Origin: Martensiomyces pterosporus
Lineage: Eukaryota > Kickxellomycota > Kickxellomycetes > Kickxellales > Kickxellaceae
Assembly (NCBI GenBank): GCA_025201845.1
Contig: MU603929.1
Coordinates: 257,271-314,530, forward strand
Length of the DNA: 57,260 bases
Direction: 5' to 3'
The translations under genes were made by a program, and so were the position numbers. Position 1 is the first letter of the stretch. Every line of letters begins with the position of its first letter. This document shows, in pieces, positions 9,521 to 18,711 of this stretch. Below the pieces are notes generated by a model. The model ran no database searches, was not told the origin of the DNA, and was given only the letters and a program-made list of their open reading frames with translations.

Positions 9521-10540
9521 CTATACCAATGTAAGGTCCTGGTGCTGCTCAAGGCTCTCTGTGTTGTGTGTGCTGCTCAGCTCCTTAAATCTGCTGTGTC
9601 TGCCCTCGGTTATGTTGTGTCCAGGGACTCTGTTTGTTACTGAGGAATCCGCGCCAGAGCCGAGGCCAAACCCATTGGTCCCTGTCAGCTGGCCCGTGTA
9701 CGACATATCATACTGCCTGACTAGATTCGCCTTGAGCATCTTTCGCATAAAGTAGGCCAAGTACTCGTCTTTATCGACAATGGAGTGGTAGATTGGCGGA
9801 CCAAGAACCACAAAGAAGTATGCCTGTGCTGGGATAAACTCAGCGGCCGTGTCCAGTGCATCAACCGTATATGACCTGTCCTGCCACCCACTCATCATCC
9901 TTGTGCATATCGACAGCACGCCTGCAACCATCGCAATGGCGAGGATAATCACGAATTCGCGAAACTCGTTGAAACATGTGTTGATCTTGCGCGCCTTGAA
10001 GGTTAAGCCAGCGCTAATGAGGAACTGAAAGGCAGTGAGGCCAATCCCAATGTAATATATCGCATCGTGATTCATGCAGGTGTAGGTGTCCGGGGAATAC
10101 CCATACCCGAGGCTCTGTGGCAAAGCAGCAGCCACAATGGCATACGCAAGCGGTACGGCTACGTGGTATCCAATGGGCACCCAGAGGTACACGCCCTTGG
10201 CCCGGCGCTTCCAGTTGAAGATGCTGATGTACAGGTATACCCGAAGCTGAAACAGTGCGAAGAACAGATAGATTCCGAGGCTCATTCTTGCCCACGAGAA
10301 AGTCGCAACACATATCAGCCAGCTCTTTGGCACCTGCCATGAGTGGTTCACATAGAGGCTACCAACAAACCAGCACACCATGCACATGAAGAGTGCGTAC
10401 ATGATCGGGAGATTCCTCGATTTGAGCGGCGGATATGCCCTCTGCGTAAAGACGTATACAAGCAGCAGCAGATTGATGATGAGAATGCTGGAGCAGATCG
10501 CAACGACAATGATACCCGGCTTGTCTTTTACGAATGCCAT
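9521..10540 (-). CDS. 7-TM receptor-like protein, copy B
   Basis: A 339-residue protein of the same length and topology as copy A and clearly its closest relative here; both N-termini read M-x-F-x-K-x-K and the helices align without gaps. The helix 5-6 loop is TFKARKINTCFNEFRE. KSRNLPIMY, PKSWLICVATFSW and VLGPPIYHSIVDKDEYLAYF are conserved. The soluble C-terminal tail has diverged much more, the usual pattern when the membrane part is under constraint and the tail contacts variable partners. No RGS or extracellular domain is seen. Function as a G-protein-coupled or other 7-TM sensor is inferred from topology and the FNE loop only. Single exon, minus strand like its neighbours. Confidence 0.8.
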   Translation of the reverse strand: MAFVKDKPGIIVVAICSSILIINLLLLVYVFTQRAYPPLKSRNLPIMYALFMCMVCWFVGSLYVNHSWQVPKSWLICVATFSWARMSLGIYLFFALFQLRVYLYISIFNWKRRAKGVYLWVPIGYHVAVPLAYAIVAAALPQSLGYGYSPDTYTCMNHDAIYYIGIGLTAFQFLISAGLTFKARKINTCFNEFREFVIILAIAMVAGVLSICTRMMSGWQDRSYTVDALDTAAEFIPAQAYFFVVLGPPIYHSIVDKDEYLAYFMRKMLKANLVRQYDMSYTGQLTGTNGFGLGSGADSSVTNRVPGHNITEGRHSRFKELSSTHNTESLEQHQDLTLV

Positions 10541-11148
10541 TACGCAATTGTGTAGTTGCTAGCCAAATAAGTGGTTGTCATAGACGCGTGCTGTAGTAGT
10601 AGAAAGAGAGTTGCAAGAGAAGAAATAGGAAAGGAACCCGGGAAATAGCTCAGAAATGTCGCTGCTGCTTGGGCTCCTGTGCCTGACCTAAAAGCAGATG
10701 TTGCCAGCTCGCTCTTCTGCAAGCTGGCTTCATTCTTTGGTGCACTCTGTTCTAAGCAAGGCTGACATGACGGTGCCGGTGGCTGAGCTGTCTCTGCAGG
10801 CTCTTGTTTGAAAGGTGCATGAAGCACAATGACTTGCTTCTTCCCTAGAACTTGCTGCCACAATCCCAGCTCCTGATATGGCCAGGGGCCAGTCAGCAGA
10901 AGAATCATCCGTGGGCTCTACAGCCAGCCATACTTTCAGCGCATATATTACGCAAGCCTCCCCATCTCAGCCTGCAGACAAAGGCTGGTGCTAGCTGAAG
11001 CCACTGCCAAAACAGCTCACTCCACCTGCAGCTATGTACTCTATTATTCTCCTATTCGGTGCTTTTTTCAGTGCGGCTGCCTTGCTGTCTGGCAGCAAAG
11101 CTCAAACATCGAGAAACCTAAGAACACTAGCCGATCATCCTGTCAGAT
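10541..11148. other. Intergenic region between 7-TM copies B and C
   Basis: No convincing reading frame on either strand. It should hold the promoter of copy B and the 3' end of copy C. Confidence 0.4.
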
Positions 11149-12099
11149 CTAGAGATTGAGGTTATGCAGCACCTCTGGCGGCTTGTGCATGTCGTGCACA
11201 GCCACCAGCGTACCCATCTGGCTGGTAGCCGATGCGCTGGAACCCGACCCCGCAGTCTCCACTAGGTCATACTCTCTAGCGAGCCCAAGGTCCCTCATTC
11301 GCTCAATGAAATAGCGTAGGTATTCGTCCTTATCCACAATCGAGTGGTACACAGGTGGCCCCAGAATGATGAAGAAATGCACCTGCGACGCAATGAACAT
11401 GGCAAACGTCTCCGCAGTAGCCAGCTGGTACTTGGTGTTAGTGCCACCAGGCAGCCATCTAGCGAGTATGGAGACGAGACTCGCCAAAGCGGTGAGAGTA
11501 ATGGTGATGACGATCTCCCTATACTCGTTAAAGCACGCGTTGATCTTGCGTGCCTTAAACGTCAGTGCCACCGATACGCCAAACTGCAGCGCCAACATGC
11601 ACAGACCGCTGACGAATATCGCGTTCTGCGTGTGGCACGACTTGGTCTCCGGATAGTACGCGAAACCCAGGCTCTGTGGCAAAAGGCAGGCAGCAAGGCC
11701 ATACGAAAGCGAAATAAGAACAAGGTAAGCAACAGGAACCCACAGATAGGCGCCAGTGGCTCGCCGCTTCCAGAGAAAAATCGCAATGTACTGGTAGACG
11801 CGGAACTGGAACAAGGCGACAAACAAGAAGATGCCCAGGCTCATGCGCGCCCACCCGTATGTCGCCATGCATATCAGCCAGCTCTTGGGCAAATACGACG
11901 AGTGGTTGGAATACACACTGCCGATGAACCAACACACCATGGCCACATACGTAAGATACATGATGGGCAGGTTCTTCGATTTAAGCGGCAGGTAGCTACG
12001 ATGCACAAAGGCATATGCGAGCACAAGAAAGTTGACGAGCAAAACTCCGCCGCATACTCCGATCACAACAAGATCTCGGCTGTCGCGCACGTTCTCCAT
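11149..12099 (-). CDS. 7-TM receptor-like protein, copy C
   Basis: A 316-residue protein, the most divergent of the three tandem 7-TM proteins. I chose the ATG at 12099 (MENVRDSRDLVV) because it lines up with the starts of copies A and B. The frame is open upstream to 12237, but that would add a hydrophobic extension absent from the others. The helix 5-6 loop is TFKARKINACFNEYRE. KSKNLPIMYL, PKSWLICMATYGW and ILGPPVYHSIVDKDEYLRYF are kept. The C-terminal tail is about 20 residues shorter and differs in sequence. No RGS domain or signal peptide. Single exon. Divergence relative to A and B suggests it split off first, and A and B arose by a later duplication. Confidence 0.78.
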   Translation of the reverse strand: MENVRDSRDLVVIGVCGGVLLVNFLVLAYAFVHRSYLPLKSKNLPIMYLTYVAMVCWFIGSVYSNHSSYLPKSWLICMATYGWARMSLGIFLFVALFQFRVYQYIAIFLWKRRATGAYLWVPVAYLVLISLSYGLAACLLPQSLGFAYYPETKSCHTQNAIFVSGLCMLALQFGVSVALTFKARKINACFNEYREIVITITLTALASLVSILARWLPGGTNTKYQLATAETFAMFIASQVHFFIILGPPVYHSIVDKDEYLRYFIERMRDLGLAREYDLVETAGSGSSASATSQMGTLVAVHDMHKPPEVLHNLNL

Positions 12100-12977
12100 T
12101 CCAGTTCTATGATGCAAGATAAAAATGCAAGAAATGCCTATGAATATGCAATGAAAGATGACAAGTGGATGGAAATGAAATGAAGCTGTGCAGTTATGTA
12201 AGGACCAGAAAAGAGGCAGGGAGAAAAGGTCGTACATGAACCTTCTCCGACAGCAGAGTGGGTGCAGTCAGCACTCTTGCATACCGCTGCTGCTTTTCCT
12301 GTTTCCCTGGTAGATAGCTTTTCTCGTCAGCAGATGCCGCTCTGCAACTAGCCTGGCTACTTTGCTATGTTCCTGCAAGTGCCAAGCGTTGATTCCCGCT
12401 TCAAAGGGGCACCATCAGCGTGAAACGATAATAATAGCGTGCAAGTCGTTGTCGTAGAAAGAGAAGCAATCCAGCAGTTCCTTTCGGACCTCCTTCCTGA
12501 TTGATGCGTGCAGAAATCCTTGGACGCGCTATTTTTAGGGGTTCTCTCGCTTTCTTGCATCGATCACTTCTCGCTTCAGCTCAGCGCGCGGTTTCTCGGT
12601 TTGCCCGTGAGGCAGCTTGTCTTCTGCCACCAAGTCTTCGACGAGGTGTCCTGGTTCAGGTCAGAAATAATAAACCACACATTTGCTGCGGCTGGAATTG
12701 GCCAGAGCTTGGGTGCGGGAGCAGTAACCTGCAACTAGCCGCATATGTGCATTTCTCCACGCCGCCCTGTGGCAGGCTGAAGGAAAAATAACCGCATTCT
12801 TGCGGTTAGAGCAAATAAATAGCACCCTGCGGACCATCTCTTTCGCAGAAGCACAAGAGCAGCAAGAGGAGGGAGGGAACAGCTGCGAGCAAGTGGCATT
12901 CGACACACCCCACCTGTCTTCACACTGTGCCATTTTGCACCTGTCTATTCTCAAAAAAAAAAGCACAGCTCCTGTCA
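12100..12977. other. Intergenic region between 7-TM copy C and a two-TM gene
   Basis: About 880 bases without a gene I can support. It lies between divergent genes and should hold both promoters. An AATAAATAGCACC element at about 12815 is 160 bases before the ATG of the two-TM gene, and an A-run at 12953-12962 lies just before that ATG. Confidence 0.4.
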
Positions 12978-13562
12978 ATGTTCGAATATCCGCCAGCGCA
13001 CACCAGCACCAACGCCCACACTGGCCGCTACCCGACCGACGACGCCAGTCGCCAGCATGCAGTGCGCATGCTGGCGCGCAAGAAGAAATACAACATATCG
13101 ATTTGGTTCCAGTCAGCACTAGCTGCCGTCTACACCGTCGAGCTAGTCTACTACTCTGTGCGCCTCAAGCGCCTAGCAGGGGTACAGCCAGCGATATGGC
13201 GCGCAGGCCTGCTCCTTCTCTTGCTTGTAGTTGACCTGAGTGTGATATGGCTCACAGTCCGTAGCAAAAACTCTGCGTTGAGCCGCATCTCGCCCTTACC
13301 GTCGCCTAGCGTGGCTGCAGACCGCGCCGGTGGCCAGCAGCCAATTGATGATGACGACAATAATGGCGTGCCCATGGACAGAGTGCGCCCCGAACGCAGC
13401 CTGCAGGTTCCTGGCCAGCCATTCTCCTACCATATGCAGCTGAACGCCAACTCGCCGCGCGCACCAGCACCTGCTACCCTGGATCAGCAGCACCCTCATG
13501 GCCAGGACAGCCACGAAAGAAGCCACGAAAGAAGCCACCTCAACACGCCTATCTCCGGCTAG
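12978..13562 (+). CDS. Small two-TM protein, family member 1
   Basis: A 194-residue protein of unknown function. I chose the ATG at 12978 (MFEYPPAH), as in the relative at 23694 (MSYPPQPP). A basic stretch MLARKKKYNIS (about 31-41) leads into TM1 (about 39-60); TM2 is about 74-94 (LLLLLVVDLSVIWLTVR). A soluble, Pro/Ser/His-rich tail of about 95 residues follows, ending in an imperfect SHERSHERSH repeat coded by a direct DNA repeat near 13510-13540. KKKYNIS...FQ...A...YY and the VDL..I..T.R of TM2 match the protein at 23080-23694, so the two are homologous. No known domain is recognised. Tail-to-tail with the Ndc10-like gene, about 110 bases apart. Confidence 0.72.
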   Translation: MFEYPPAHTSTNAHTGRYPTDDASRQHAVRMLARKKKYNISIWFQSALAAVYTVELVYYSVRLKRLAGVQPAIWRAGLLLLLLVVDLSVIWLTVRSKNSALSRISPLPSPSVAADRAGGQQPIDDDDNNGVPMDRVRPERSLQVPGQPFSYHMQLNANSPRAPAPATLDQQHPHGQDSHERSHERSHLNTPISG

Positions 13563-13671
13563 TCTTTTCAGAGCAGCGCCTGTCAGTGTGTTTGCTGTTT
13601 CTAAAGCAGCGATTAGCTAATATATAAAACTACGATAAAGAGGTTCTAGACACCTGTGCAGAGTACGCCAA

Positions 13672-16600
13672 TCAGTATCCGTGAGTATGCTGGTGCATCG
13701 GTGGGGTGCGTCTGCTCGCGTACTGCTGCTGATGCTCGTGCTGGCCATGGTACCATTGGTGCTCGGCGCGGTCAATGCCATTAGCGTGCTGCTGGTGTGC
13801 GCCACGATAGTCCTGCTGGTTGTGGTACTCAGAGGAAAGCGCATTCTGAGGATAGCCATGCTCTCTTGGCGACGATACTTGCACGGGGCTGCTATACACG
13901 CGCTGTGGCTGCTGCTGGTACTGCCCAGTCTTGGTGCCGTTTGTAAGGTGCTGGGGAGGCATCGCTCCTCTGCCATTAACTAGGTCGTCCCCGTTGTGTG
14001 GCAGGCGGCTGGCAGGGATCTGGTATCCACGAACTCCAGGCAGCGAGCTGTCGACAGGAGAAGCTCTGGTCGTATCTCTCAGGCGCCCGTATCTGTCGCT
14101 GCCAGCAACCTCAGTAGGCGCATGTCGGTCGAATTGGTTCAAGCTCTCATGGATGCTGGGGAGGGACACCGAGTGAGAGTTCTGCTGAGGCTGCTGCTGC
14201 TGCTGCGTGCGGTCACCATAGGCTCTTTGCTGGGCAGGGTAAGCCGCATGCGCCGACTGAGACGGCGCCTGCACCTGGGGTGCCTGTGGGCGCTGGTGGG
14301 AGGAACTAGATACAGATATCGCGGCTGCTTGGGGTGGCTGCATAGGAGGCGCAACTTCCAGTTCGGGCGACGCCGGCTGCTGCTGCTGGTGGTATGCGTT
14401 GTATCCCTGAATTGATCTCTCAACACGAAGCATCCAAGAGTGGACCTCGACTTGGTGCTGCTCAAGCGCCAGCTCCAGCTTTCTTAGCTGCAGCTTCAGC
14501 TCTGAGTTTTCCATCCGCAGGTCGCGCAGATCTCTGAGCATATCCTCCGACATGCCACCACTGCTGCTGGCACCAGCCTTCTGAGGAGTGGTGCTCCTCG
14601 CCGGCTCAGCAGGCTCGCCAGGGTTGCTGGTGGTGGTGGTTGTTCTGTACGCAGCAGTGTTCGATATCGTATCGTACACCCGTCGGGTGCGCTTCGCCAC
14701 CCGTCCAGCTGCCGTGGGGTCGGAGGCGTTCTCGTACTGCGACTCCGGTCCAGCCTCCTGTGTATGCGGAAGCCGCGTCCTTTTGCGCTCAGCATCGCCA
14801 TGGCCGCGGGATCTATATGACGGAGACACGCTGCTCTTGGTGTAGTAGCTGGCATCACGAGACGCCGACTCCTTTTGCTGTTGCTGCTGCTGCTTTGGGT
14901 CTTCAAGCACGACGGCGTCACCCTTTTTTGCGCTATCGCCCACTTGGCTTCTTTGCCTGGCTATAACAAGCCGGGGTGCAGTCGGCTTGAGCCGCTCGCT
15001 GTTGCCGCTCTTTTGCTCGTCCACGCGATCAAGGGAAGCGGAGTACAGAGCATCAATTTCTCTGATCTCTGAATCCAAGAGCTGCTTGCGAACTTGGCTG
15101 CGGAACTCCATAAACTCCTCCGTGTCAAAGACCTCGTTGGAGAACACGCCGTGCGATCCAACAATGCTCTTCAGCGAGGGGACCTCGAGGATGAAGGCAG
15201 CATCCTGCAACAAGACGATGCGCAGCTCCTTCAAGAGGCGCAGGAAGCGAGTGGCCGAGCGTTGCTCGTTGTTGTTGTTTCCCGAGAACACATCTGCTAG
15301 AGCGCTGCTGACCCAAGGGAAGACCTACACCGAACAAGAGAAAGCAGGCAAATAGCGGAGCAATGTTTAGTTGGAAGGCTAGCCCGCAGAGCAAACCAAA
15401 GGCCGCTGTTATCGACGGATACTTGCCTTCTTTTGCAGGGGCGTGGGTGGCATGATTGAGAAGCGCCTGGGTGCCTTCATTTCCTCAATGCCAATGTTGA
15501 AGCCAGCGTTGACTCTGGCCAAGGTGCCCAGTACATCGGGAACCAGTACGCCGGTGTTGATCGGGCGAACGCAGCTCAGGCCCTTGATGCCCGCAACCGT
15601 TGGCCGAACCAAGCCAAACACATCAGCAAAGAAATAGCCGATGTCGCTCATCGCCTTGGAGCCAATAAGCCTACAGGCACGTTGCGAAATCAAAACACAG
15701 AAAACGCACCAAGAGCCAGGTCTGTTAGTAAGCACCAAAGGCAGTAAACTGGTGGTGAATCGGGGGCCGCGAGGTTTCCAAAAGCGGCAACTGCTAGTGG
15801 GAAACAAAAAAACGGAGCAGCGCAAGCAAGCAATTGGTATGGCTGAAAAAGAGCACAGGCAGAGAAGTGCTGGCGATCTTGTGGACGCGAATATTTAGCT
15901 GAACACAGCGTTATGTTGGGGGTGCCAGCCGTAAATGGCGCGAACAGAAGATACAAGCACCCTCCTAGATTGCTGCAGGTTTTGGTAACATCACAAGGAA
16001 GCTGGCGCCGATCGCCTTACAGCGAGCGCAATATGCTGGCCACAGACCACTGGCAGAAAAGCAGCTGTGGGAAGCGAGGGAGCGCAAGTAGCGGATTGGC
16101 AGCCCCGCGGGTGGGCTGGCCAGGCACCATGGCTTGTCTGTGCAGATACAAATGCAGCCGCTGACTCTTATTTTTAACCGGAGCCCGCACACCAGGCGGC
16201 AGCGTCGCAAAGCAGGCTTTGAGCAAAAGGATGCCAGCTGGCCAAGGGAGTGGCTGCTTGGTGGCAGGAGAACGAGAGTAGAGCTGGCAGGGAGCGCTCA
16301 CAGCAGCGCCGCACTGTGAGTGCAGAGCGAGAGACTAGCAGAGAAATCCTCATATCAAGATCTACCATTCCATGCATGCAGCCGGAATACAGCCTGCTGC
16401 ATACTCGCTCGCCAATTATTTTGCATCTCGCGCCATGTGCTAGGCGAGGCAAGCAAAAGATAAAGCAAACCCAAGTTCGGCAGAGGGTGGAGCTCCCCGC
16501 GGACAGAGGCATGACATATGCAGAATCGCCACTCAAATAATGGCAGCGTGCAGATCCAGCCTCGGCCTATTCCACCCTCATACACGCATACCATACAGAC

Positions 16601-18711
16601 TGAAAAGGAGGCACTGAAAAGGGAAGGTGGTGGACGACAAAAGGAACAAGTAGACAGCTCGGCAGGCGAGGCGAGGGCATGACAAGAGGTGCCAAGAATG
16701 CAATAGCAGCATGCTCGGACAGGGCGGCCATGGTACTGGGAAAGGGGTAGGCGGAGCGCTGCCCATTAGCACGCACCACCGGCTGCACAGTGTGTGTCTA
16801 CAGCAACCAAGACATGCAGCTGTGGGTATCCCACACATGGCAGGAAGATGCACTTACTTGTCGCTGGAAATGGTAGAGAACGCATCCTGGAACAGCCCTT
16901 CGGTGCCCGGCGAGTCAGAGTCGCTTGAAAGCCCAGGGAACAGCCTCACCGAGCTCCACGCTGATGTCCGCAAGTCAGGAGCGTCCTCCTTGACAACGTG
17001 CCACCGCCGGAACAGCGAGATTGCGAGGGCGCTCCAAGGGCACTGCAGCGGGTTCGCATGCCGAAGACAGATGGCCTAAAATGCAAGCGGCCAAACAATG
17101 GAGCAAAAACAAACAAGTGGGATGAGTACGCCATCTGGTACAATGACCGCTCAAGAGAACAATGGGTGCACTAGCGCATCCTTCGCGCATTGAAGTTTGC
17201 ATTGTGTGCGGGGTATGAACTTGTCAAAGCAGCAGCCCCGACCCAGCTCGCTCACACGCCACTGCCTCTCAGCATTGTGGTTCCCATGCTTACCTTGTTT
17301 TTCGACACCGGAGCATCTCCGCCAGCGGAGTGGATTGCGACATAGATTGCCTTTGGCAGATGTGCTGGCTGCCCAGGGGCAGACGACGGCTTGTTTGTGT
17401 CAACAGCCGGCATAATGCTGCCTGACGTTTCTTCTGTCGAGATATCGCCAAGCGTCAAGGCCGACCGTGCGTCGGACGGCAGCCAGGTAGCCATGCCCAG
17501 AGTGTGGTGTGCGCGTGCCTGGTCCTGAAGATGTGAGTTGATTTCAAGGCACCGTACATTCAGCACGACGTCCTCTGCTTGAGTGAGAAGGTAGCCTTCG
17601 GGCTTTGCCGTCTCACTGCTTTGCTCCCATTTCGGGATATGTTCAGGCACAACACCCTCCAGGATCTCGGGCGAAGCGACAAGTGGGGTTGAGGGCGACG
17701 GGGTTCCAGGGACAGCAGTAAAGGCAGCCGAGTCCGCAGGCTGTGGTGTCATTGACGCCGAAAGCTTGTTGGAGACGTCGGTTTCTTCTGGAACATGGTC
17801 CGATGCAGTTGGCGGATTGCTATCCTCTGGCGTCAAGCTCATACGAGGCGTTGATCTAGTGTTGGACACTGGCAGCGCCAGCTGCAAGGGCTGTGTTGCT
17901 TGAGTGATGGAGAACCCGCCCTGTCCAGCAGAGTGGCTGGTGCTGCTCTGGTAGATGGATGAGTTAGTGGCGATGGTAGAGGGCTGGCCACGTGGAGATT
18001 GGTACTGATAGTTGTCCTGTGGGTACCTGCTGCTGCTGTAGCCCTGCTTTGCCTGCGACTGCATCTGCGGAGATCCAGCATAAGTAGATGGGTATCTATG
18101 TCTGTGCTGAGCATGCTGTTGTTGTTGTTGCTGCTGCTGCTGCTGCTGGCTGTAATGGCTGTTGTGCTGATGGTGGCTGCCATGTTGGATGGGAGGCAGT
18201 GTGCGGCTGCCTGCACCTTGTGACACTTGGGATGAGTGTGGCGCGCCTGGCGTGCTGTCCATGTTGCGAGTAGGCGTTGTGTCACCCTGGCTGTCTGACC
18301 CAGTACCTGCTCTGTATGCACCGTAAATAGGCTCGCTTCTCCTCGACCGGCCCTCACGGGGGAAGCGCACCACGATTTCGTTCCACTTGGCAGAGAATAT
18401 CCGGCCAGTGCGCGGGTCAGGGAGGTCAGGTCTATTTCCTGTTTGGATGCGCCAGTAGCAGAGCACGCCCTGCAGCTGGTTTCGCAAGACTTGCTGAATG
18501 TGCGTAGAGCCCTGACGAATGCGCTCGGCAGCACCCGAGTTCACCATCCACTCGACATATGCAGAGAGACGCTCCTCTGTGACTGTGTCGTCGCCTGCAT
18601 ACTTTTCGTTGCAGTAGTGGATCCACAGGGCGATGCGCGAGGAGTAGCAGCCTTTGGTGCTGTGTGACACCAAGGTGCAGTTCTCGAGTATATCCTTCGC
18701 CTTTTGAAGCT
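13672..18711 (-). CDS. Ndc10/GCR1-like protein related to Crypton tyrosine recombinases, probably domesticated
   Basis: Four exons join in frame: 18711-17294, 17075-16858, 15670-15427 and 15324-13672, giving about 1,176 residues; an upstream first exon is likely because 18711 follows a strong acceptor (pyrimidine tract, GTAG). The first exon carries an N-terminal helical domain (QKAKDILENCT...YSSRIALWIHYC...TVTEERLSAYVEW), then a Ser/Gln-rich insertion with a polyQ run coded at about 18118-18150. The recombinase-type core follows, including RHANPLQCPWSALAISLFRRW across exon 2, comparable to the RNxNPxLCPxSALAxYLFWRF of fungal Ndc10_II/Crypton-type proteins. Exon 4 starts VFPWVSSAL and has RFLRLLKELRIVLLQDAAF, the conserved C-terminal part of that family, then a coiled coil and a Gln/Pro-rich tail. 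The Arg-His-Arg-Tyr residues of active recombinases appear missing. A DNA-binding or regulatory role is inferred. Intron 3 has a GC donor. Confidence 0.72.
15671..16857 (-). other. Long intron 2 of the Ndc10-like gene
   Basis: Predicted intron of 1,187 bases, bounded by GTAAGTG (donor, 16857) and TGTAG (acceptor, 15671). It is several times longer than the other introns here (102-218 bases). No reading frame inside shows family similarity, so it was not treated as exon. A missed small exon or a nested element cannot be ruled out. Confidence 0.5.
18118..18150 (-). repeat. CAG/CAA run coding polyglutamine in the Ndc10-like gene
   Basis: On the plus strand TGTTGTTGTTGTTGCTGC-type triplets, read on the minus strand as CAG/CAA. 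They encode about eleven Gln in the Ser/Gln-rich insertion of the first exon. A shorter Gln run is in the last exon (about 14875-14895). Confidence 0.8.
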
